Shown: one piece after another, positions 1 to 8,312 of the stretch
Position numbering within the stretch: the first letter of the stretch is position 1
Layout: every line of letters starts with the position of its first letter
Made by a program: the position numbers and the translations under genes
From: a virus
DNA: 20,933 nucleotides
Direction: 5' to 3' (one strand)
Virus record (IMG/VR): IMGVR_UViG_3300009158_000242
Span: 1-20,933 of that record
Notes under the pieces: model-generated
Databases searched by the model: none
What the model saw: only the letters and a program-made list of their open reading frames with translations
Told to the model about the DNA's origin: nothing

Positions 1-1289
1 AGGGAATATACGACGCTGGAGTGGCCAGCGACGTGACCACCAGTTGGCTAAACCTCCCGCTCAACGCCGAGTTGCACGATGTCAGGATCTACTCTAAGAC
101 CCTCACAAAGGGCGAAATTGTGAGCGCCTCTCTGCAAGGTCCCGAGAGCTACAACGACCTGCTCTTCTACTTGCCCGTGCAGTTCGTCAAAGAGAGCCCG
201 ACAAGAGACGTGTTAGTCACGCCGTTCCAATCAAAGTCTCGCGCCACAGAAGTCCCCTTCAACGAAGAGCTGGCGTTTGGAGTTCGCGGAAAGGACATCA
301 ACGCCGAGAACTACCTCCGCGAGATGGTCCAGGGAAGATACCCAAGAATGTTCTTCCTCACTTCTTCAGTGATAGACACAACGACTCAGACTTACACGGC
401 AGACCAGTTTCTGTACGACATCTCTCCGTCAGCTCCATCGACAAGAGCGAGAAATTTGCTGATACTTCCGTGCGATAACGGAAAGTTTGCTCCAAACTTT
501 AAGCTTCTCTCTTCAGGAAGCAATGACCGCTTTGTGAATGACACCGGAGCGCAAGACCTCACGATGGTGTCTCTTCTGAACCTGATCTCGACTTCTTCAA
601 TAAATCCTGGAATGCTACAGTCTAACCAGGACGGCACTGACAGCTCGGATCCAAGCGGCATCATGCAGGAGATGCTGGGGTCTTCTCCTGAGAATCCCGG
701 GGTAAGTCCTGGCAGTGGCTTCACAATCCTCCAGCGCACAAGAGACAACTCTTCTAACGAAGTTGTGTTCTTCGACAGCTCAAACTTGTTCTACGGCAAG
801 AGCATCAGGCCTGGCACAGTTGTTATAACTGACCCCTCAGTTACAGCCTCGAACTCCAGGGTTTCTATGACTCTAAAGGACGATGGGTACGGCAACCTGT
901 TCAGGGCTGACAGCAACACGGAATCTGCCAAGTGGTCTTCGGTAGGAAACGTGCTGTATGATGAGGGCTTGATAGTGGTCAAGTCACCAAACATACTGCA
1001 CTTTGGGAAGGACGAGTTCGAGGTATCGTTCGAAGGAGTTCAGAACCTCCACATACTGGAGCTCAATGCTCTCTCGATGCCAGGCATGATAAACTCCTCG
1101 TCGAATCCCTCATTTGTGACAGCCACACCATCAGCCAACGCCTCCGACACGGACACGAACTACACTGTGATATCTGGTCTTCTGATACACGATGAGAACT
1201 TGAACGTCATCGCAAGAGCAAACTTGGCTCAGCCAGCGGTGAAGAAGCAGAACGACAAGTACATGTTCAGGCTCAAGTTCGATTTCTAA
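1..1289 (+). CDS. Virion structural protein with LamG-like domain, 5' partial
   Basis: The frame is open from base 3, before the first possible start (GTG at 21), so the gene very probably begins upstream of the window. The first ~35 visible residues (including NAELHDVRIYSKTLTKGEI) look like the end of a LamG/concanavalin A-like domain, where the pattern DVRIY..LT..EI forms the last strand and turn. The remaining ~385 residues are rich in Ser, Asn and Asp, with no membrane segment or enzyme motif. They end in a beta-rich block (LHFGKDEFEVSFEG, then GLLIHDENLNVIARA) and a basic/aromatic tail, FRLKFDF. Lectin-like domains of this kind are common in phage tail, fibre and decoration proteins, so I infer a virion surface or tail protein. 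The exact role is unknown. The gene stands alone before a DNA-metabolism block, so it may end an upstream structural cluster. Confidence 0.65.
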   Translation, partial: GIYDAGVASDVTTSWLNLPLNAELHDVRIYSKTLTKGEIVSASLQGPESYNDLLFYLPVQFVKESPTRDVLVTPFQSKSRATEVPFNEELAFGVRGKDINAENYLREMVQGRYPRMFFLTSSVIDTTTQTYTADQFLYDISPSAPSTRARNLLILPCDNGKFAPNFKLLSSGSNDRFVNDTGAQDLTMVSLLNLISTSSINPGMLQSNQDGTDSSDPSGIMQEMLGSSPENPGVSPGSGFTILQRTRDNSSNEVVFFDSSNLFYGKSIRPGTVVITDPSVTASNSRVSMTLKDDGYGNLFRADSNTESAKWSSVGNVLYDEGLIVVKSPNILHFGKDEFEVSFEGVQNLHILELNALSMPGMINSSSNPSFVTATPSANASDTDTNYTVISGLLIHDENLNVIARANLAQPAVKKQNDKYMFRLKFDF

Positions 1290-1315
1290 TCAGTTCCTGC
1301 AAGATACCTTTGAAC

Positions 1316-1876
1316 ATGATTCTAGGTCTAGACATATCGACTTCTTGCACAGGTGCTTCCATCATATCGAGCGATGGAGAACTGCTCCACACGATGGCAA
1401 TAAAGCCTGGTGGAGACGACATGTTCCAGAAGGCGAACAGCTTCAGGATACAGCTCAGCCAGTGGCTTCGCCAGTGCAAGGTCACTAAACAGCACATAAG
1501 CGCTGTCTACATCGAGGAGAACCTGCAGGGATTCAGGCCGGGTCTCTCATCTGCTGGAACGCTCCTCACTCTGGCCAGATTCAACGGCGTGGCATCGTAC
1601 ATAGTGTTTCTGGAGCTGGGCATCGTTCCAGAGTACATCAATGTCACGGCAGCGCGGAAGCTGGTCTCCCTCAAGATAGACAGGACCCGTGACACCAAGG
1701 AGCAGGTGCTTGAGTGGGCCACCGCCAAGTTTGGCTACACTCCTACATCGAGAGCCGTGAAGACTGGCAAGAAGAAGGGTCAGATGGTAATCGAGACCCA
1801 CCACTTCGACATTGCTGACTCAATTGTGATCGCGGTCGCAGGGCTTGAACAACGGAAGTCTGTAGATGTAAATTAG
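1316..1876 (+). CDS. RuvC-like Holliday junction resolvase
   Basis: The 186-residue protein has the RNase H-fold nuclease pattern of the RuvC family: D6 in MILGLDIST, E67/E68 in VYIEENLQG after a hydrophobic strand, and D165/D168 in FDIADSIVIA near the C-terminus. These would bind the two metal ions that cleave four-way DNA junctions. In T4 the same job, clearing branches before packaging, is done by the unrelated endonuclease VII (gp49), so this would be a non-homologous replacement. It lies 3 bases before the primase gene and upstream of the nuclease-ATPase, which fits recombination and replication. I chose ATG 1316; a TTG at 1310 in the same frame would add two residues. Neither has a clear ribosome binding site. 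The family call is strong; the substrate is inferred. Confidence 0.85.
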   Translation: MILGLDISTSCTGASIISSDGELLHTMAIKPGGDDMFQKANSFRIQLSQWLRQCKVTKQHISAVYIEENLQGFRPGLSSAGTLLTLARFNGVASYIVFLELGIVPEYINVTAARKLVSLKIDRTRDTKEQVLEWATAKFGYTPTSRAVKTGKKKGQMVIETHHFDIADSIVIAVAGLEQRKSVDVN

Positions 1877-1879
1877 CGT

Positions 1880-2839
1880 ATGGAAGTAAATCTCGAAGCC
1901 AAACTGCATTTCATCACTTCCATTTTTGGTCCAGGAGTAGTAAACAAAGGCGCGGTCGCCGTCGCCTGTCCAAAGTGCTCGAAAGACAATCCCGATAAGA
2001 AGAAGCTCATCATCCAGCTTGAGAATGGACTTCACCACTGTTGGGTCTGTGAACTCAAGGGCAAGACGCTTACGTATACTGTCAAGAAGTATGCGCCAGA
2101 TAAGCTTGACATGTACCTCCGGATATTCGAATCGGGAGACTATGACAGCGTTCTAGCCGAAGAAGTCAAGGAGAAGGTTGAGCTGCCAAGCGACTTTGTG
2201 CCGCTCGGTCCGGCAGCCGACAGCCTCGATCCAGACATACAGGCATCTAGAGAGTATTGCCTGTCAAGAGGCTTGACAGAGCGTGATATCTGGTACTTCA
2301 AGCTCGGCGCTTGTTCTTCTGGAAAGTACCGACGTAGAGTGATCATGCCCTCATTTGATTCTGAGGGAGAGCTCAACTACATCACTGCCAGATCCATCGA
2401 TCCTGAAAGCAAGTACAAGTACATGAACTCCAAGGCGGAGAAGAAGGGCCTCATCTTCAACGAGATCAACATCGACTGGAAGAAAGAGCTCACAATCGTC
2501 GAAGGGCCATTTGACTTAGTCAAGTGCGACAGGAACGCAGTGACCCTTCTCGGATCTGGACTCAACGAGGGCTATGAGCTCTTTAGAAAGATAGTAACAA
2601 ACATGACTCCAGTCGTCCTGGCACTGGATCCTGACGCAAGGGACAAGTCAGAAAAAGTCTGCTCCCGTCTGTATTCATATGGAATTAGAGTTAGAGTTAT
2701 GAACGTGGAGCCCTTTAAGGATGTCGGCGAGATGTCCAAGCAGGAGTTCCTTGCTAGGAAAGAGGCGGCCAAGATTTGGTCCCCTGAAGATCGCCTCCAT
2801 CACCTCTTCACTAAGATAAGAAGCGGCTCGCTCATCTAA
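1880..2839 (+). CDS. DNA primase, DnaG/gp61 type
   Basis: The 319-residue protein has an N-terminal zinc ribbon with C30-x2-C33 and C54-x2-C57 (H52 and H53 adjacent), followed by a primase core with a TOPRIM domain. The TOPRIM metal ligands are visible: E208 in TIVEGPFDLVK and the DxD pair D250/D252 in LALDPDARD. This is the order found in DnaG and in T4 gp61, and the length is close to that of T4 gp61. It would make RNA primers for lagging-strand synthesis, normally together with a replicative helicase, which is not in this window. The start ATG lies 3 bases after the resolvase stop, and the next gene follows after 10 bases, so the three are probably co-transcribed. Confidence 0.9.
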   Translation: MEVNLEAKLHFITSIFGPGVVNKGAVAVACPKCSKDNPDKKKLIIQLENGLHHCWVCELKGKTLTYTVKKYAPDKLDMYLRIFESGDYDSVLAEEVKEKVELPSDFVPLGPAADSLDPDIQASREYCLSRGLTERDIWYFKLGACSSGKYRRRVIMPSFDSEGELNYITARSIDPESKYKYMNSKAEKKGLIFNEINIDWKKELTIVEGPFDLVKCDRNAVTLLGSGLNEGYELFRKIVTNMTPVVLALDPDARDKSEKVCSRLYSYGIRVRVMNVEPFKDVGEMSKQEFLARKEAAKIWSPEDRLHHLFTKIRSGSLI

Positions 2840-2849
2840 TCGGAGAAAC

Positions 2850-5800
2850 ATGAAGTCATTTAGCTGCGTACACCTCTCTGACATCCACTTTCGAGGCCTG
2901 TCCAGGCACGATGAGTACCGAGAGGCGTTTGAGGACTTCTTCCTGAAGGCGAAGGATCTCAAGCCTGACGTCATCATGGTCGGTGGTGACGTTGTCCACT
3001 CTAAGACGCAGGGAATCTCGCCAGAGCTTGTCGATATTCTTGTCTGGTGGTTCTCCAAGCTCTCAGAGATTGCACCCACGCACATCATCTTGGGAAACCA
3101 TGACGGTCTCATCACCAACAAGGACCGCCAAGATGCGATCAGTCCGCTGATCAACGCTCTGAACAATCCACGGCTCACGCTGTACAAGAAGTCTGGAGTC
3201 TACCCGACTGGCGTTCCAGGCTACAACTGGTGCGTCCTCTCTTGCTTTGATGAAGAAGGGTGGGCAGACGTCAAGCCTGTGCCGGGAGAGATCAACATTG
3301 CGCTCTTCCACGGCGCAGTTCGAGGTTCTCAGATCGACAGCGAGTACGAAATCGAGGGCGAGGTTGAGAACAACCTGTTCGAAGGTTTCGACTTCGGTTT
3401 CCTGGGGGACATTCACAAGTTCCAGTATCTTGATTCAGCAAAGAGGATCGCTTACCCAGGCTCCACGCTCCAGCAGAACTATGGTGAAGACCTCGAGAAG
3501 GGATTCCTGTACTGGCAGATCAGCTCGAAGGACAGCTACAGCTCGAAGTTCATTCCAGTCAAGAACCCCTCTCCGTTCATCACCATCGACTGGCAGGGCT
3601 CTGTCATGGAGACAGCTCGCCACGCCCTCCAGTTCCCTAACCGATCGAGGTTCAGGGTGCGGCACACCGATGCCCTTCCCCAGGCTGAGATCAAGCTGCT
3701 CTACTCTGAACTCAAGGAGCAGAAGAACGCGTCTGAGATCGTGTTTAAGTTCGATAACGATCTCCAGGCCGGATCAGTTGACACTGAGACGATATCGACT
3801 GAAGATCACAACTATCACAATCCTGCCAACATCTTGGAGCTCATCAAGCAGTTCTATAGCAACAAGCAGATTAGTGAAGAGACCTGGGAGAAGATCTCTG
3901 GAAAGGTCACAAAGTACTGCGACGAGATTGGAAAGTCTGATCCGGTCAGAAACGTCAAGTGGTCTGTGAATTCCATGAAGTTCGATAACACGTTTGGATA
4001 CGGCAAAGAGAACTACATCAACTTTGATGGTCTCAGCGGAGTGATCGGCCTCTTTGGAAAGAACAGGATTGGAAAGTCCTCGATTCCTGGCACAATGATG
4101 TACGGTCTCTACAACTCCAATGACCGTGGCATCGTCAAGAACCTCCACGTGATCAACACTCGAAAGAGCCACTGCTCAGTGGAGCTGGACTTCACCGTCA
4201 ATGGCCAGCAGTACCGACTTGAGCGCCAGACCGTCAAGAATCAGAATAAGTCTGGAGAGGTATCAGGTAAGACGCACGCCAACATCTTTCAGATCCTTCC
4301 AAACGGAAGCCTCAAGGACGTGAGTGGTGAGCAGCGCCGAGACACCGATGTCCTGATGCAGGAGCTCATCGGCACAAAGGAAGATTTCCTGCTGACTTCT
4401 TTCGCGAGCCAGGGCGAGATGAACAACTTCATTAAGCAGAAGTCCACGTTCAGAAAGAGCACTCTGGCAAACTTCTTAGACCTCGACATCTTTGACAAGA
4501 TCTGCGACATGGCAAAGAATGAGTCACTGCCGACAAAGGCGCTCATTGATAGAATGCCGCAGCGCGACTGGAATGTTACAATCTCCGAGAAGAAGTCTGA
4601 GCTGGCGTCCCTCAAGAACGAACGCGCGGACGTAGAGTCTCAGCTGGAGAGCACAAAGTCCAGAATTGAAGTCTTGAAGAAGAAGTCTGCTGATCTTGGA
4701 GCAGACAAGCTTGTTACCAAAGAGGATGTGGAGAGGATCCAGCGAGCTCTTGATAACGCCAAGGCGCTTCAAGACCAATTGACACAGAATCTTGCCAAGT
4801 GTGATTCTGACATATCCGCCGCCAAGGAAAGGCTCACGAAGATCTCTGCGATCAAGAGCCAGTTTCCCATCGAGGAGCTGAAGGCAAAGCTTGCAGAGCA
4901 GAACGACCTCGAGAGGTCGATACTGAAGCTTGAGCACGAACTTGAGAGAGAAAAGATTGAGCTCTCAAGCCAGCAGAAGTCAGTCAAGCTGCTTGAGCAA
5001 GTGCCTTGTGGAGATGGCTTTCCTACATGCAAGTTCATCAAGGACTCGCACAAGAACAAGCTGACGCTTGACGACCAGGTAGCAAAGTGCGACCAGCTCA
5101 AGGATGGTCTCAATGCGATCAGAAAGACGCTGAAGAAGATCTCTGAAGAGAACTATGGCGAGAAGATAGAGAAGTACCAGAAGGTCCTCGACCAGGAGAA
5201 TGCGACAAAGGTCTCTGTCGCCAACCTTGAGAGCGCAAAGGTGCGGATCACCAGGGAGCTTGACGACGCAAAGAAGGAAGTGGCCCGCCTGGATGACAAT
5301 CTACTTGTCGCCAAGAACTCCGTTGTGGACGTCGGTGAGACCAGCGAGGTAAGCTCTCTGAAGAAGGAGCTGGCATCCCTTGATGATGCCCTTCGCAATG
5401 GTGACCAGCAGAGGGTCAGCCTCAGTGAGAAGATAGGCCTCACCACCTCGAACATTGCTCAGCTTGAGAAGGAGCAGAAAGAGTACCAGCGCCTGATCTC
5501 TGAGTGGACAGTGTTTGAGAACATTGTCGTTGCGACCAACAAGCGCGGAATCCCGCTCCAGGTCCTGTCAAGCGAGCTGCCCAAGATCAACTCAGAGATC
5601 TCAAAGATCCTCCAGGGTGTGGTCGGTTTCACAGTTGAGCTAGAGGCGGACCACCAGTCCAACTCCATGGATGTCTTCATCAACTACGGCGACTCCAGGC
5701 GGATCATCGAGTGCGCTTCAGGCATGGAGAAGATGATGGCATCTCTTGCGATCCGTGTCGCGCTCATCAATGTCTCCTCCCTGCCAAAGAGCGACATGCT

Positions 5801-5990
5801 CATCATTGATGAGGGCTTCGGTGCCCTTGATGAGATGAATGTCGAGGCCTGTAACAGGATGCTCCAGAGCCTCAAGCGGTGGTTCCGAGTGATATTCGTG
5901 ATCTCCCATGTCGATGCCGTCAAGGATGCTGTTGACAACTTTGTGGAGATCACCAGCAACGGCAAGGACTCCAGAGTGCACTATGAGTGA
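2850..5990 (+). CDS. Fused SbcD/gp47-SbcC/gp46 recombination nuclease-ATPase
   Basis: One 1046-residue chain carries two normally separate proteins. Residues 1-~350 are an Mre11/SbcD-type metallophosphoesterase: D11 and H13 in LSDIHF, D47 in GGDVVHS, N83-H84-D85 in LGNHDG, H154, and D187-H189 in GDIHK. Residues ~368-1046 are a Rad50/SbcC-type ATPase: Walker A at 403-410 (GKNRIGKS), a long coiled-coil region rich in Lys and Glu, a hook-like C720-x6-C727 in place of the usual CxxC, a signature around S957-G958, Walker B D987-E988 in MLIIDEGFGALDE, and H1020 in VISHVD. In T4, gp46 and gp47 resect DNA ends for recombination-dependent replication; the same role is inferred here. A GGAGA sequence precedes ATG 2850 by 3 bases. 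The frame is unbroken through the junction, and all catalytic motifs of both halves are intact. Confidence 0.92.
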   Translation: MKSFSCVHLSDIHFRGLSRHDEYREAFEDFFLKAKDLKPDVIMVGGDVVHSKTQGISPELVDILVWWFSKLSEIAPTHIILGNHDGLITNKDRQDAISPLINALNNPRLTLYKKSGVYPTGVPGYNWCVLSCFDEEGWADVKPVPGEINIALFHGAVRGSQIDSEYEIEGEVENNLFEGFDFGFLGDIHKFQYLDSAKRIAYPGSTLQQNYGEDLEKGFLYWQISSKDSYSSKFIPVKNPSPFITIDWQGSVMETARHALQFPNRSRFRVRHTDALPQAEIKLLYSELKEQKNASEIVFKFDNDLQAGSVDTETISTEDHNYHNPANILELIKQFYSNKQISEETWEKISGKVTKYCDEIGKSDPVRNVKWSVNSMKFDNTFGYGKENYINFDGLSGVIGLFGKNRIGKSSIPGTMMYGLYNSNDRGIVKNLHVINTRKSHCSVELDFTVNGQQYRLERQTVKNQNKSGEVSGKTHANIFQILPNGSLKDVSGEQRRDTDVLMQELIGTKEDFLLTSFASQGEMNNFIKQKSTFRKSTLANFLDLDIFDKICDMAKNESLPTKALIDRMPQRDWNVTISEKKSELASLKNERADVESQLESTKSRIEVLKKKSADLGADKLVTKEDVERIQRALDNAKALQDQLTQNLAKCDSDISAAKERLTKISAIKSQFPIEELKAKLAEQNDLERSILKLEHELEREKIELSSQQKSVKLLEQVPCGDGFPTCKFIKDSHKNKLTLDDQVAKCDQLKDGLNAIRKTLKKISEENYGEKIEKYQKVLDQENATKVSVANLESAKVRITRELDDAKKEVARLDDNLLVAKNSVVDVGETSEVSSLKKELASLDDALRNGDQQRVSLSEKIGLTTSNIAQLEKEQKEYQRLISEWTVFENIVVATNKRGIPLQVLSSELPKINSEISKILQGVVGFTVELEADHQSNSMDVFINYGDSRRIIECASGMEKMMASLAIRVALINVSSLPKSDMLIIDEGFGALDEMNVEACNRMLQSLKRWFRVIFVISHVDAVKDAVDNFVEITSNGKDSRVHYE

Positions 5991-6276
5991 AAGCAGAAAG
6001 ATAGTAGAAGTTGGGAACGTCAAGATTGTCGTGGAGAACAAGCTCTCGAACAGGAATCCCCTTGCATGCCCCGTGTGCAAGATCCTTCTTCGCGACAGGA
6101 ATGACATGCTCGCGCAGAGCTCTTATGGATGCTGCAGACTGTGTGAGATCGAGGTCGCATATCCCAACAAATCCAAGTGGATGTCTGGTTGGCGCCCAAC
6201 GGGAGATGAATTAGAGGGGATCAGGAAAAAACGCAAGCAGGTTCCTAGTTATCTGCTGAGGACTTCACCATGCTAA
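5983..6276 (+). CDS. Small zinc-ribbon protein of unknown function
   Basis: The 97-residue protein starts at an ATG inside the end of the nuclease-ATPase gene (overlap ATGAGTGA), which suggests translational coupling. Its middle has two Cys pairs, CPVC and a CC-x2-C group in YGCCRLCE, spaced like a zinc ribbon, followed by aromatic/basic residues (KWMSGWRP). The C-terminus is basic (IRKKRKQ). It could bind nucleic acid or act as a protein adaptor. I do not recognise a named family. The reading frame stays open further upstream, but any earlier start would overlap the preceding gene by much more. Its position between recombination genes and terminase does not settle its function. Confidence 0.75.
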   Translation: MSESRKIVEVGNVKIVVENKLSNRNPLACPVCKILLRDRNDMLAQSSYGCCRLCEIEVAYPNKSKWMSGWRPTGDELEGIRKKRKQVPSYLLRTSPC

Positions 6277-6647
6277 GCATGCAACAGGTAAATCTGCTCG
6301 GAGAGATAATCAACTCTGACTTTGGAAAGGCTTCGTCAAACGACGGGACCTATGGGATCAAGCCGCACATTGCTGGAAACAGGCTGATCATAAACTACAA
6401 TACGATGGCGTATCTCCCTGGCGAGAGGTCGATCCAGCAGAACATACCGATGCTGGCTGACCAGGCCAACCAGAGAGTGGATTCCCTGATCGCAGAGGTG
6501 AAGCTCGCGTACAAAGAAAGGTCTGGGCAGAACATCAAGTTGGCAAATCCTGGTATGTCTGATGCCGTAGAGTTTGTGCAGGCGTCATACAACAGCCCGC
6601 GCAAGGTGGTCCTCTACAAGAGAAAGTTCGTCTACGACCTGGGGTGA
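6270..6647 (+). CDS. Conserved-looking phage protein, unknown function
   Basis: The 125-residue protein overlaps the previous gene by 7 bases and is preceded by GAGGA seven bases before ATG 6270; a second ATG at 6279 is possible. It is mixed alpha/beta, with no membrane segment. The middle (QANQRVDSLIAEVKLAYKE) is probably helical, and the C-terminus is basic and aromatic (RKVVLYKRKFVYDLG). Its place directly before the large terminase is where a small terminase subunit might be expected, but I see no helix-turn-helix DNA-binding region or gp16-like coiled coil, so I do not assign that role. Confidence 0.75.
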   Translation: MLSMQQVNLLGEIINSDFGKASSNDGTYGIKPHIAGNRLIINYNTMAYLPGERSIQQNIPMLADQANQRVDSLIAEVKLAYKERSGQNIKLANPGMSDAVEFVQASYNSPRKVVLYKRKFVYDLG

Positions 6648-6650
6648 TCC

Positions 6651-8261
6651 TTGACCACCCCACTTCAGAAAAAGAAGCAGATCGAAGAGATAATCAGGTG
6701 CGGCAAGGATCCAGTCTACTTTCTGAACAAGTACGTCAAGATCCAGCACCCCACGAAAGGAACGATACCGTTCAAGACGTTCCCATTCCAGGATGATTGC
6801 GTCAAGGACTTCATTGACCATCGCTTCAACATTGTTCTGAAGTCCAGACAGCTGGGTCTATCGACCCTTGTCGCCGGTTATGCCGTGTGGCAAGCGCTGT
6901 TCTACAAGGACAAGAACATCCTGGTCATTGCGACCAAGCTCTCTGTCGCAATGAACTTCATCAAGAAGGTCAAGACGGCAATTAGGGCTCTTCCGCCCTG
7001 GCTTGTCATGACGGACGTGGTTGGAGACAACAAGCAGGCGATAGAGTTTGGGAATGGCTCCTCCATCAAGGCGATCCCGACGTCAGAAGACGCAGGTCGT
7101 TCTGAAGCACTGTCACTCCTGATCGTTGACGAGGCTGCATTCGTTAGAGACTTCGACACTCTGTGGATGGGTCTCTACCCCACGCTATCTACCGGTGGTC
7201 GTGCGATCATCCTCTCCACTCCGAACGGTGTCGGAGGCCAGTACTATGACCTGTACGTCAAGGCTGAGTCCGGTGAGAACGAATTCCACCCGATAAAGCT
7301 CCCATGGGACGTCCATCCTGAGCGTGATGAGGCTTGGTTTGAGAAAGAGTCAAAGAACCTGACCCAGCAACAGGTCGCACAGGAACTCCTGTGCGACTTC
7401 TCCGCATCAGGTGACACTTTCCTCACGATCGATGATATCGAGTATCTCAGATCTCTGATTAGGAACCCGATAGAGAAGTGGGGTCCAGAGATGGGAGTCT
7501 GGGTCTGGAAATACCCGATGCCTGGCCACTCCTACATAGTTTCCGCCGACGTGGCTCGAGGAGATGGCGCTGACTACTCGACTTTCCATGTCATAGACAC
7601 CAATGAGTCTGAGATTGTGGCAGAGTTCAAGGGAAAGTCTCCACCTGACCAGTTCGCAATCGTGCTAAATGAGGCTGCGCTGCGATACAATAAGGCGCTT
7701 CTCTGTCCAGAGAGCAACACATACGGATATGCTCTGCTGATGAAATTGTCAGAGCTCAGGTACCCTAACCTGTACTTTGAGAAGCAGAGTGACCGCTATG
7801 CCTTCATGTACGGTGACGGGTCGATATCGAAGGCAGGATTCTCTACTCAGGGTCCATCTCGCGCAAAGATTCTCACGAAACTCGAAGAGATTGTGAGAAA
7901 TAAGAACATCAGGAGCTACTCATCGAGGCTCTATGACGAGATGAAGACCTTCATCTGGAAGAACAACAAGGCTCAGGCCATGAAAGACAAGAATGATGAC
8001 CTTGTCATGTCCCTTGCTATTGGAGTCTGGCTGTTTGAGGTCACTCCACACAACAAGCAGGCTGTCGACATCAATATGGCGATTCTCAAAGCTATGTCCG
8101 TCAACCGTGGCGGGACAGGTGAGGCTCTTGATCCATTCCTCTCGCACGCTGCGAAGGCTGGAAAGCCCGTTGTATGGTCTGGTGAGCTAGGAGTCCCAGG
8201 TCCAGACAGCGGAACGAGGGCACCGGTCGGCCCCGTCGATTTCAGGTGGCTTTGGTCATAG
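6651..8261 (+). CDS. Terminase large subunit (gp17-like)
   Basis: This is the DNA-packaging motor protein: an N-terminal ATPase and a C-terminal RNase H-type nuclease that cuts concatemers and drives DNA through the portal. The ATPase part has a Walker A-like loop at residues 64-72 (KSRQLGLST, compare SRQLGKTT in T4) and Walker B D160-E161 in LIVDEAAF, followed by the coupling-type LSTPNG. The nuclease has D300 in SADVARGD, E354 in CPESN and D449/D450 in KNDDLVMS. The usual P-loop lysine is a leucine, so K64 or R66 may contact the phosphates. The start must be TTG 6651, because an in-frame stop lies at 6645-6647 and there is no early Met; GGGGTG upstream can serve as ribosome binding site. 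At 536 residues it is a little shorter than T4 gp17. Confidence 0.95.
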   Translation: MTTPLQKKKQIEEIIRCGKDPVYFLNKYVKIQHPTKGTIPFKTFPFQDDCVKDFIDHRFNIVLKSRQLGLSTLVAGYAVWQALFYKDKNILVIATKLSVAMNFIKKVKTAIRALPPWLVMTDVVGDNKQAIEFGNGSSIKAIPTSEDAGRSEALSLLIVDEAAFVRDFDTLWMGLYPTLSTGGRAIILSTPNGVGGQYYDLYVKAESGENEFHPIKLPWDVHPERDEAWFEKESKNLTQQQVAQELLCDFSASGDTFLTIDDIEYLRSLIRNPIEKWGPEMGVWVWKYPMPGHSYIVSADVARGDGADYSTFHVIDTNESEIVAEFKGKSPPDQFAIVLNEAALRYNKALLCPESNTYGYALLMKLSELRYPNLYFEKQSDRYAFMYGDGSISKAGFSTQGPSRAKILTKLEEIVRNKNIRSYSSRLYDEMKTFIWKNNKAQAMKDKNDDLVMSLAIGVWLFEVTPHNKQAVDINMAILKAMSVNRGGTGEALDPFLSHAAKAGKPVVWSGELGVPGPDSGTRAPVGPVDFRWLWS

Positions 8262-8280
8262 TAGTTTATGTCTAGCCGTC

Positions 8281-8297
8281 TGTGGTGATATTTACAT
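8281..8297 (+). promoter_or_regulatory. Possible promoter-like element before the portal gene
   Basis: In the 51-base gap between terminase and portal, TGTGGT is followed by GATATTTACAT. The same hexamer precedes ATATGTAAT at 18035-18049, just behind the capsid terminator. The match is imperfect, and no ordinary sigma-70 promoter is evident. This is an inference from shared position and wording only. Confidence 0.25.
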
Positions 8298-8312
8298 CAT
8301 TAGAGTGGGTTG

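Noticed and set aside
3247-3969. 240-codon + strand frame inside the nuclease-ATPase gene
   Set aside because: It is Ser/Arg-rich, lacks any domain, and lies wholly inside a gene with intact catalytic motifs.
6270-6647. Small terminase subunit (gp16) because of its position before the large terminase
   Set aside because: There is no visible helix-turn-helix or coiled-coil oligomerisation region; position alone is not enough.
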